From the NCBI RefSeq assembly GCF_014905175.1, contig NC_057792.1, forward strand, positions 9,362,001-9,426,000: a stretch of DNA of 64,000 nt. Reading direction: 5' to 3'. The notes beneath the pieces are model-generated. The model made no database searches. It saw nothing but the letters and a program-made list of their open reading frames with translations, and was not told the origin of the DNA. The translations under genes and the position numbers were made by a program. Origin of the DNA: Aphidius gifuensis (taxonomy: Eukaryota > Arthropoda > Insecta > Hymenoptera > Braconidae). Below, piece after piece: positions 55,162 to 64,000 of the stretch (positions are counted from its first letter, which is position 1; each line of letters starts with the position of its first letter).

Positions 55162-56375
55162 AAGTAGTGTCTCCACGCTATAGAAATGCTTGCAAGATCT
55201 TGCAGCAAGATCTATCATCACTAGATAGTTACTAGAATTTTGGTGAAAATCAGCCTTGCAAGACTATCACAGCCAATCAGTGATGGGTAAATGGTCGATT
55301 TTTGAGGTTTCATACACTTACAGTAAGATACTGTAAGATACTGTAAGATACTGTAAGAAACTGTAAGATACCTCTGACGCCATTTTGAACATTCTTGATG
55401 ACTGTCGACTGCTGTCGACTCGACAATTAGTTCTTATTGCTCGATATATATTGGTACATGTAATTTATTTGTTATATAAATATATATAATATCAAGGAAA
55501 ACCAGTTTGAAGGAATTAATGTTGCTTGAAACATAATTTTTTGGCAACATTAATTTCTTAGCTCCATCCTTTCCTTAGCTACTGCTTTTCCTCGGACATT
55601 TTCTATTCATTAAATAAATAATATACATGTCATTTTATTTTTAAAAAATGGAAATGTCCAAGAAAAAGCAGTAGCTAAGGGAAAGATGTAGCTAAGGAAT
55701 TAATGTTGCTTAAAAAAGAATTTCTTTGGCAACTGTAATTCCTTAGCTCCATCTTTTCCTTAGCTACTATTTTTCCTTGGGATTTTTATTTATTTATATT
55801 TATATTTAAAAAATAAAATGCATGTAATTTTATTTATTAAATAAATTAAAATGTCCAAGGAAAAGCAGTAGCTAAGAAAAAGATGTAGCTAAGAAATTAA
55901 TGTTGCCAAAAAATTATGTTTTAAGGAATTAATGTTGCTTTAATTTTAAATAACTAATTTTTCAAATAAATAAAAATCCCAAGGAAAAATAGTAGCTAAG
56001 GAAAAGATGGAGCTAAGGAATTACAGTTGCCAAAGAAATTCTTTTTTAAGCAACATTAATTCCTTAGCTACATCTTTTCCTTAGCTACTTATTTTGGAAT
56101 TTTTATTTATTTAATAAATGAATTACATGTATTTATCGAATAAAAAAAAATTGTAGCACGAAGGTTTCACTTTTATTCGTAGAAGGCGCTGGGAACGCAA
56201 TGTAAGATACCTCGATGTATGAAACCGATGATGTAAGATACGGTATCTTACATGGTATCTTACACATGTAAGATACCGAGGTATCTTACCTACCCAACAC
56301 TGCAGCCAATAGAACATGTTTCATTTTTTCGTGCAAGATCTTGCATGAGATTTCTATAGCGTGGAGACACCGCTT
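55162..56375. mobile_element. GCGGTGTCTCCACGC foldback, copy 2, with nested hAT MITE
   Basis: Ends AAGTAGTGTCTCCACGC / GCGTGGAGACACCGCTT with TA on both sides. The body (GCAAGATCTTGC, TCACTAGATAGTTACTAG) matches the copy at 28953. Split by the element at 55278-56302. Confidence 0.65.
55278..56302. mobile_element. hAT-type MITE with CAGTG(A/T)TGGGTA ends, copy 1
   Basis: Ends CAGTGATGGGTA / TACCCAACACTG are inverted; CAGCCAAT is duplicated perfectly (55270-55277, 56303-56310) within a host element whose intact site is seen near 29050. Repeated GTAAGATACTGTAAGATAC at the left and GGTATCTTAC palindromes at the right; AGCTAAGGAAAAGATG hairpin modules fill 55530-56095. Confidence 0.85.
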
Positions 56376-56378
56376 TAC

Positions 56379-56667
56379 TGTTTATTCGGTGACACTTGGC
56401 ATTTTATTTTCGTTTTTCAAAGTTGTGGATATTTTCTTAAATTTTCAATTACGTCATTGTAAACCCCAAAGTTTAACAAGATTCCGAAATATTTTTATTT
56501 GGTTTTTGAACTGGATCAATACTTGAATTTAACTATGAAAAGAACTTATTCAACATTGTCAGCATGGGAATTTTATGATTCCCCTAAACTTCGAGGAAAG
56601 AATGTAGAATGACCAGAGATGCTAGTACATAAATAGTACATACTTTTCTCTTGGTCATGGAGTTTAA
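56379..56667. other. Intergenic
   Basis: No gene or repeat ends recognised. Confidence 0.3.
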
Positions 56668-57078
56668 CAAGGAGGGTAATCTGTGACGTCACACTGTGTA
56701 TTGGCATAGGGAGCTGTTGAAGCTCACGGAATGGAGCAAGTCAGTACGTTTTTCTGCCGGTGATGACGCTAGTAGCGAGAAGATCCAAAGTCACATGTTG
56801 TTTTTGTTTATATTTTTTTTTTTTTTGTGTAGCTCAGTTAGAGTATTCCTTCATTGGTGTTTATTTTATTAGAATAAATTGCTTTAATTTTATTTGTTAA
56901 ATAAATAATGTATTATGTAGTTGTATTATTTTTTTACATAATGAAGGAATACTCTAACTGAGCTACACAAATATAACAAAAACAATGTGACTTTGAACTC
57001 TTACAACGTCATCTGGCTGGCACGCTGTACTCCATTCTGTGAGCTTCAGTGAAATTCGAGAGATTACCCTCCTTATAC
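56668..57078. mobile_element. Foldback with AAGGAGGGTAATCT ends
   Basis: AAGGAGGGTAATCT pairs with AGATTACCCTCCTT; inner arms TAGCTCAGTTAGAGTATTCC (56831-56850) and its inverse (56948-56967) are exact. Short internal arms (TGACGC, CACGGAATGGAG) also pair. Confidence 0.65.
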
Positions 57079-57319
57079 ACCTCCATGCTCTTGGTAGAAA
57101 CGGGTTTGCATGTGATCCGATCCAGAAGACTCAAGACTCGTCTTCTTGAATCTGATGAAAGAGAAAGTTTTTATATTGTAGTTCATCTTATTTGGTCACC
57201 AGAGACTTATTGCATTGTAACTTCCATCCTTTCGATAAGTCAATTGTTTCTTATTACTACAATTTACTACTACTACTAATTTTTAACGGGAAACGATTTT
57301 TTTTCTATAAAAAAATTAA

Positions 57320-57971
57320 CGTACAACGCTAGTAAACTTGATGGAATGAGGATGTTATGAAATTTTGAGATAAGATAAATGAAATATTAATGCATCTTAA
57401 TGTGCCCTTAGAATTATAGGTACTGGTATTCGTTTTTTTTATATTAATTATTAAAGTCGGCCTGTTTTAGAGAGGTTATACGTGGCTCTTATGGGAGCAA
57501 ATGTAACAAAATAATTTCGAACATAAACAAATGTGGTCAAATGGAGTTACAGATTTCCCAAAAACTACTGATTTTTAAAAAAAAATATCAAGTTTTTTTT
57601 GATACCAATATTATTGTGGCAACCCGTATTAGATTTTCTGTAATTATAAAAACTATCCACAAAAAAATGGAATTTCATCAGGTTTTTCACTGTTTATCAC
57701 CATCAGGCTGACAACATAATGAACACAATTCAGTGTTTTTTTTTTTTAAATACGATTATAAAATTTTTTTTTATGGAAAAATGATTCTTTATGCTATAAA
57801 ATAATTATACTGATTAAAATATATATAAATAATGATTGATTTCATACATAAAAAACTAATTGAAAATTTTATTTTTTATTTTTTTGGAGTTGTCAAGCAT
57901 GAATATTTTCTGTGTTAAAGCATAGGAGCTGGATTTAGGCCCCGCCCCAAAAATTTTGCTAGCGTTGTACG
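57320..57971. mobile_element. TTAA-flanked MITE with CGTACAACGCTAG ends
   Basis: CGTACAACGCTAG / CTAGCGTTGTACG are perfect inverted ends flanked by TTAA (57316-57319, 57972-57975). The interior has no ORF of note and a GC-rich patch, GGCCCCGCCCC, near the right end. Confidence 0.75.
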
Positions 57972-58031
57972 TTAATAGAAAATGTAAAAAAACTTGTAAA
58001 AATTGAAAAAAAAAAATTTTTTTTTGTTTAT

Positions 58032-58439
58032 AATTTTTACAAGTTTTTTTATATATTCTATTAATTTTTTTATAAAAAAAATGCAAATTCATCATTAATA
58101 CAGTCCTTCATGATGTTTAAACAATTAAAAACAATGAAAAATGAATAAATTAGACACCTCTCAATTCGGTGTCGAAAGCCTGTCGAAATGCTGTCGAAAC
58201 GCGATCAAAACGGTGTCGAGACAGAGTCAACTGGCATATAGTGATATAAAGTTTATAAACAAAAAAAATTTTTTTTTTTATTTAATTTTTACAAGTTTTT
58301 TTATATATTCTATTAATTTTTTTATAAAAAAAATGCAAATTCATCATTAATACAGTCCTTCATGATATTTAAACAATTAAAAGCAATGAAAAATGAATAA
58401 ATTAGACACCTCTCAATTCGGTGTCGAAAGCCTGTCGAT
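58032..58439. repeat. 252-bp-offset direct duplication
   Basis: About 155 bp (from AATTTTTACAAGTTTTTTTA to GTGTCGAAAGCCTGTCGA) at 58032-58187 recurs at 58284-58439 nearly unchanged. GTCGAAA / CTGTCGA motifs cluster here and near 58705-58735. Confidence 0.75.
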
Positions 58440-58802
58440 TCAGTGACAAAATATCTCGGTAATAATGACCGAGTCAATCACCGATGAATGGTCTGAGGCT
58501 CGACAGCCTTCAGACTCTAGTAGATATGCGAATCATGTCAATCTAACCTCTCTACCTTGTATAATTCAAACTCTCATTTAATATTAAATACATGTACTAT
58601 TCAAGGTTCTATTCAGTTTAAGTTATTGTCATTATAATCTTATATTTATTTCATATTTTTCCAACTCATTTTGAGTATCCGGTGCTCGTAAATTACGTTT
58701 TATATATGCTGTCGATTGGCTGTCAAATCGCTGTCGACTGAATGCTACATTGGAGAGTCGAGCCATCCGCTAGGGATAATATGATTTTCCTACAAACATG
58801 AC

Positions 58803-58896
58803 TTTGACCTATGCATAGGTACTTTTGAGAAATGAGAAACTTTAAAGTTAAAGTTAAAGTATCTCATTTCTCAAAAGTACCTATGCATAGGTCAAA
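58803..58896. repeat. Perfect 35-bp hairpin
   Basis: TTTGACCTATGCATAGGTAC, then TTTTGAGAAATGAGA, is exactly mirrored at 58862-58896, with a 24-nt loop of AGTTAA repeats. Confidence 0.8.
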
Positions 58897-58899
58897 TCA

Positions 58900-60726
58900 T
58901 TGTAAGGTCAAATTTATGTCTGTGGAAAGATCATATTTTTATTCATACTAAAATCATTAGAATTATTGTTTTTGATATATAGCAAGACAAAATTTCGATA
59001 TAGACGAAGCTCACGGTACTAGAGTTCATTTTTTTTTTAAATCAATTTGTTATCCGCGATTCTTATCTTGTATTGAATTGATAGAAAAAATGGCTATTTT
59101 ACTTTTGTGGTGCTGGTATATTCAAAAATAAAAAAGAAATTTATTTATAATTTTATATTACCTTTGTACACCAGCGATTTTTCAAATTTTGAATATCGTT
59201 AAGAAAAACAAATTGTTATTCAACTAAAAATTGTTTGGTTTAGTGGTTTCATCGAGACTTAGATTTTGAACAATTATATCCCGTAAATAGAAGCACTGAT
59301 CTGATGAGATAGATTCATCACACAAAAAAAAAAAATTATTTCGTCCTATTAACTGAGTTTCATATGAAAAAGGTGAACCGAAGACTAAAAAACAAGATAC
59401 TATGAAATCTCAAAACAATTGCACGATTTCACATGCGATGTATTGAATTAGATAAATATACTGATGTTATATACAGTATATCCACTACTCGTATTGCTTA
59501 CATTTATATCCATATAAATATGTAGAGAATTGTATACGCTTTAGTAGAACCCAGCATTTCACGATTCACTACTCATTAGCACAAACAACAACTCCCAGTT
59601 GCAGATGAACTGACCAATGTAGTATATATTTGGATGTTTAAACATTAGGATCTCATTCACCGGCATAACTTAATTATGCTTCTAGTATAGGAAGAAGTTT
59701 ATTTTAGTGATAATTTGTGAAAAAAAGAATGGTAGAACGCAAGAGTAAAAAATTTGCATCAATTTGCATTACTTGAATACTTGCAAGAAGAGCAGCGTTG
59801 GGTTAGTATTAAACCCGGTATTATACAGAGGTTAACAACCGGTTTGAAAGAGGTATAATACCTCTAGAGTTTCATAATTTCATACTGCGTTAGTAACGTC
59901 GTCTATAATTTATTTTTTTAATTTTATTATTTATTTAATTATTTCAAATTCTTTAAACACTGGCTATTATGTTATTTTTCGCTATACGAGACCGATTACG
60001 CGCTTCCAACGCGTGTTTGTATGTTTTTTTTTTTTCGTATAAATAATATTTTTTCGTATTATTTATCTGTATTATAGGGTTCTGACCTATTCACCATGGC
60101 ATCTGGTGACCGAATAGTAAACTATTTCCAAATGGTCGAAATCATAATAATAATATAATACATACAGGACATACCAACACATACAAATAGTGGAGTGGTG
60201 TGAGTCGTAGCCAAGTGTCAAAATACGTATACAGATTTAATATTATAATAATGATTATAGATAACAATAAATAAATTGATAATTAAAAAATGAATGTCGA
60301 GGCTGGTATTTTTTCAGAGCGTATAAAAAAAAACTGAATATATATGTTTAGTAGAGAATTCTATCAATCTTACTGGAAAAAAATTTTAATTGAATATTTC
60401 ATATATTTTTAAAGCCCAATAAATGCCTAATCAAAAACGAAAACTATATACGAAAAATATTTATTTATTATTATCGACTTTTATTCAGTCTCGTGATTTT
60501 TAGCAGAACTAAATTTTTTCAGTATACTTTCATTTTCTAATTTTTTAAAATATTTAACAAAAATCAATACATGAATTTTCAAAATTATATAGTACAATTA
60601 TTTAGTGTTTATATTTATTACAAGAAATTCCGTTTCTTCCACTCGATTCATTGACTGTGCGTTTATCAGAGAAAATACTCTATTACAAAAAAAAAAAAAA
60701 ATGCCAAATCAGGACATTTACGTTAA
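58900..60726. other. Intergenic, no gene supported
   Basis: AT-rich. CAGCGTTGGGTTAGTATTAAA near 59792-59812 looks like a single hAT-type end without a partner. A scrap with GCCAAATCAGGACATTTACG near 60702-60721 matches the 29840 element end. No coding region seen. Confidence 0.3.
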
Positions 60727-61840
60727 AGTAAGATACTGTAAGATACTGTAAGAAACTGTAAGATACCTGAGACGCCATTTTTCAACATTCTTACCGACTG
60801 TCGACTCGACAATTAGCTGTCATTGCTCGATATATGTTGGCACATGTATTTTATTTGTTAAATAAATATATAAGATATCAAGGAGAAGCATTGGCTAAGA
60901 AAAAATATAGCTCAGAAATTAATGTTGCTAAACAATTATGTTTTAAGAAATTAATGTTGCTTGAAACAGAATTTTTTTGGCAACTGTAATTCCTTAGCGA
61001 CATCTTTTCCTTAGCTACTGCTTTTCCTTGGACAGTTTTATTTATTAAATAAATAATATACGTGTAATTTTATTTGAAATAAATAAAAATGTTCAAGGAA
61101 AAGCAGTAGCTAAGGAAAAGATGTAGCTAAAGAATTGAGGTTGCCAAAGAATTATGTTTAAAAAAAATAATGTGGTTTAAAATATAATTCTTTGCTTGTA
61201 CTTATTCCTTATCTCTAACTACTGAACATACAAACATTTATAAATAAATTACATGTAAATTTATTTTTTGAAACTACAAATGTCTAAGGAAAAGCAGTAG
61301 CTAAGGAAAAAATGTAGCTAAGGAATTAAGGTTGCCAAAGAATTATATTTTAAGCAACATTATTTCATTGAAACATAATTCTTTGGCAACCTCAATTCCT
61401 TAGCTACATCTTTTCCTCAGCTACTGCTTTTCCTTGGACATTTGTATTTTTAAAAAATAAATTTACATGTATTTTATTCATAAAACAAATAAAAATGTCC
61501 AAGGAAAAGCAGTAGCTAAGGAAAAGATGCGTGGCTAAGGAATTACAGTTGCTCAAAAAATAATTCCTTATATCCACTGCAGCAACTGTAATTCCTTAGC
61601 TCCATCTTTTCCTTAGCTACTGCTTGTTCTTGGGATTTTTATTTATTTAATAAATAAAAGACGTGTATTTATCGAATAAAAAAAAAATTGTGGCATGAAG
61701 GTTCCACTAAAAAATCATAGGAGGCGCTGGGAACGCAGTGTAAGATACCTCGATGTATGAAACCAATGATGTAAGATACAGTATCTTACATGGTATCTTA
61801 CCCATGTAAGATACCAAGGTATCTTACCTACCCAACACTG
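60727..61840. mobile_element. hAT-type MITE with CAGTGTTGGGTA end, copy 2, left end lost
   Basis: The right end TACCCAACACTG and the body (GTAAGATACTGTAAG, CGACTCGACAATTAGCTGTC, GGTATCTTAC palindromes) match 55278-56302. Left terminal bases are replaced by other sequence. It contains at least four AGCTAAGGAAAAGATG hairpin modules (60885-61635). Confidence 0.65.
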
Positions 61841-61995
61841 CGTTGCGCATACCCCGCGCCTATCCCTACTTCTGAATTTTTTTTTACATGCATACATGTG
61901 TGTGTATGCAGCCGCATGTATTAGTTATTTATCATTGATGGTATAGCAGAATTTGTTTCTTTTTCCTTTTATTCAAAGCGTACATATATAGTATA

Positions 61996-62380
61996 GGGTG
62001 CATTCTTTTAATAAAAATTTTTTTTTCGCTCTGCAATTTCCCCCTGTAATACCAACCAAAATTTCATAGGAAAAAGCTGTTTCTTGTAGTGGCAGTACTA
62101 GCACATGACATTATTTTTTTTGGCTTTCAATGATTGGAAAAATTACCTAAATGACTGTTCAATATTTATGTCAAACTGAAATAAAAAGAAAATTTACTTG
62201 TTGTAATTGCTTGTTAATGTCACATAGGTTGTACAGGATATTATCGTAAATGTTCAAAGTCTGAAGGATTACATAGAGGATTCTATCACTTTTGTCGTTG
62301 TTTCTGTTTCTAGTTTTTAGTCAGTATTGCAGGGCGAAATTGCAGAGCGAAAAAAAATTTTTTATTAAAGGAATGCACCC
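61996..62380. mobile_element. GGGTGCATT family element, complete copy (385 bp)
   Basis: GGGTGCATTCTTTTAATAAA and its mirror TTTATTAAAGGAATGCACCC (one change) define both ends; inner arms GCTCTGCAATTTC / GAAATTGCAGAGC also pair. Best reference for the truncated copies. Confidence 0.75.
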
Positions 62381-62520
62381 ATGTATACACGTTTAAATTT
62401 TTATATTCCAGAAAATTAGTATTCGATTATTATTTATTATTTATTATGGTATTCACGGTCAATTTAAAGTAGACGAATTACAAATATAATTTATTATTAA
62501 TTTAAACAAATCAAGTGAAA

Positions 62521-62930
62521 TAAAAACAAAACATAAATTTACAATTAATGTCGCCAAAAAGCCTCAATTTTCAAATACCTGTCTATTTATCATACCTTCA
62601 ATAATCAAAAGACGTGAAATATCCAAAAGAATGTCGAAATTTTAAAGTATAAAGTTAAATAATTTGCTGGATAAAAAAAAATTTAAAAAAAAATTAGGCG
62701 CTTTTTCGATACATGGTATGATAATAATATAATAATAAAAACTGCAGCGCCTAATTTTTTTTTTATTTTTTCTTTATCTAGCAAATTATTCAACTTTATA
62801 CTTCAAAATTTTGACATTCTTTTGGATATTTCACGTCTTTCGATTATTAAAGGTATGATGAATAGACAGGTATTTAAAAATTGAGGCTTTTTGGCGACAT
62901 TAATTGTAAATTTATGTTTTGTTTTTATTA
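62521..62930. repeat. Long near-perfect hairpin (arms about 185 bp)
   Basis: Left arm 62521-62702 and right arm 62744-62930 pair almost throughout (TTACAATTAATGTCGCCAAA / TTTGGCGACATTAATTGTAA; ATTAGGCGCT / AGCGCCTAAT), loop about 40 nt. No ORF. Confidence 0.8.
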
Positions 62931-63250
62931 TTATATTTTCCAAAAAATAATTTGAAGAATCTCAAAGAAAACATAATGGTAGACTAACATTGGCAGACTT
63001 TATTATTTAGATGTTATTATTTTATTCAATACAAAGAATAATAATTTTTATTTGAATTTTCATTTTATTTCAATACATAGAATTATAATTTTTCTAAATT
63101 TATATATTTTTACATATTTCAGAAATCATCAATAATCAATATGTTTTAATTATCTAATTGTCATGAATTTTTTAATTTTATTCAATTAATTATTAAATCA
63201 AATACAAATATATTATTTTATATATTTGTAAATTTAAATATACGCAAAAT
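62931..63250. other. Intergenic, AT-rich
   Basis: 3' flank of the minus-strand gene at the right edge. Nothing else seen. Confidence 0.3.
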
Positions 63251-64000
63251 TTAAAGATCTTTTTCATTATCAATTTTTTGACGTTTTACAAAACATATAC
63301 GTGGTTTATATCTTTGACTTGAAAAATTGGTATTTTTGGAAATATAAAAATTAAAATTCATACAAACAACAGTAAACGAACAGATAATATACAAAAATGA
63401 ATGCCTACGATCATCGTAAATGACTTCACGCATTTGAACAGCAACACCAGTTCTCAAACGTTCATTCTCTTGGGGATAATTAATAATTTTGACCAACATG
63501 TAATTTTCTTTATGATCAACAATTTTTCCCAATCCATGTGACTTCTTTTCTTCTTCAATCAATAATATTAATTTCAAACAAGTTTTAACTTCTAAAAAAA
63601 ACAAAATAAATAGAAGGGATAAATAAAATATTATATTTTTATAATCTAAAAGAATTAAAATTCATATATCATTACCGATATATGTAATTTTTGTCTTTAA
63701 CAAATTTTCAAATTCATTTTCAAACTGATAATTAACATCAACATCAACAAACCATGAATATAATTATCTTACTCGAATCTTGATAATTAAATTCCAAAAT
63801 ATAAATGTTGTCTATTGGATTACGAAATTTTGGGTTAGATGTTGGGTTGTCTTCCATTTTTATTTTTCTGACAAATTCTTGTGCCTTATCACTCCAAAAT
63901 ATTACACGCATTTTTATCTTTGAATTATTATTTAATATTACTGCAAATAACCAACTTGGTTGACCTTTAATATTGACAGCTTTTATATTGGTTATCAAAT
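63251..64000 (-). CDS. Unrecognised partial gene, two or more exons, one frameshift
   Basis: The left exon (63591-63251) follows a good acceptor (TTGTTTTTTTTAG) and encodes VKTCLKLILLIEEEKKSHG, LVKIINYPQENERLRTG and a hydrophobic stretch SFLYIICSFTVVCMNFNFYI near the end. The exon upstream ends at 63676 before GTAATG; the 84-base intron keeps frame. This exon runs to the window edge, but the frame changes near 63765: NIYILEFNYQDSS lies in one frame and WFVDVDVNYQFENEFENLL in the next, as if one base were lost. Its N-terminal visible part has WLFAVILNNNSKIKMRVIFW, faintly like a beta-rich OB-fold, but I do not assign a family. Either a recent pseudogene or a sequence error. Confidence 0.45.

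Noticed and set aside
55590..56095. CRISPR-like array
   Set aside because: Repeats are palindromic modules without unique spacers, inside a eukaryotic MITE.
56123..56317. 64-codon minus frame resembling one at 61715-61897
   Set aside because: The similarity reflects two copies of the same MITE end, not a protein family.

Overview
The window looks like nuclear DNA of an insect: about 70 % A+T, split genes with GTAAGT donors and T-rich acceptors, and one clearly insect-type chromatin gene. I lean to a parasitoid hymenopteran from the style of that gene and the load of short inverted-repeat elements, but this is an inference. There is no operon structure and nothing bacterial or viral was recognised.

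Only one gene can be named. The minus strand from 32318 to 35279 carries seven coding exons that join without a frame break into a 626-residue p66/GATAD2 protein (Drosophila simjang), a NuRD co-repressor subunit. A second, unnamed minus-strand gene (19486-21555, about 512 residues, four proposed exons) encodes a basic, Pro/Cys-rich protein. A third, partial minus-strand gene enters at the right edge (63251-64000) and has a frameshift. A possible small J-domain gene (10608-14829, plus strand) has a first exon that is duplicated exactly upstream.

The rest is mobile DNA. Left part (1-9400): decayed MULE/NOF-like transposase (1-1850), TTAA- and TA-flanked foldbacks, two adjacent decayed protein remnants (5865-8251) and a GATTAC-rich repeat. 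9700-14830: J-domain locus, three tandem Cys-rich units, and a composite repeat interrupted by a hAT-type insertion. 15049-17691: an element whose inverted ends are built from a 10-bp minisatellite, holding a tRNA-derived SINE and a TA-flanked MITE. 22800-31280: foldbacks, a deleted hAT element with two nested insertions, and an element starting GGGTTACC. 35978-41655: a short-element cluster next to the p66 promoter, with a second hAT copy. 42000-46760: a large foldback, a composite repeat and a three-level nest of inverted-repeat elements. 48500-63250: further copies, including an inverted 1.8-kb duplicate of 23640-25456, hAT MITEs and long hairpins.

Two patterns run through the window. First, target-site duplications can be read exactly for many insertions (8 bp for hAT-like, 3 bp TWA/CWG/ACT for Harbinger-like, TTAA and TA for others), and some are confirmed by an empty site elsewhere in the window. 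Second, a hairpin module built around AGCTAAGGAAA recurs inside elements with unrelated ends. All family assignments come from motifs and termini read by eye; no database search was possible.
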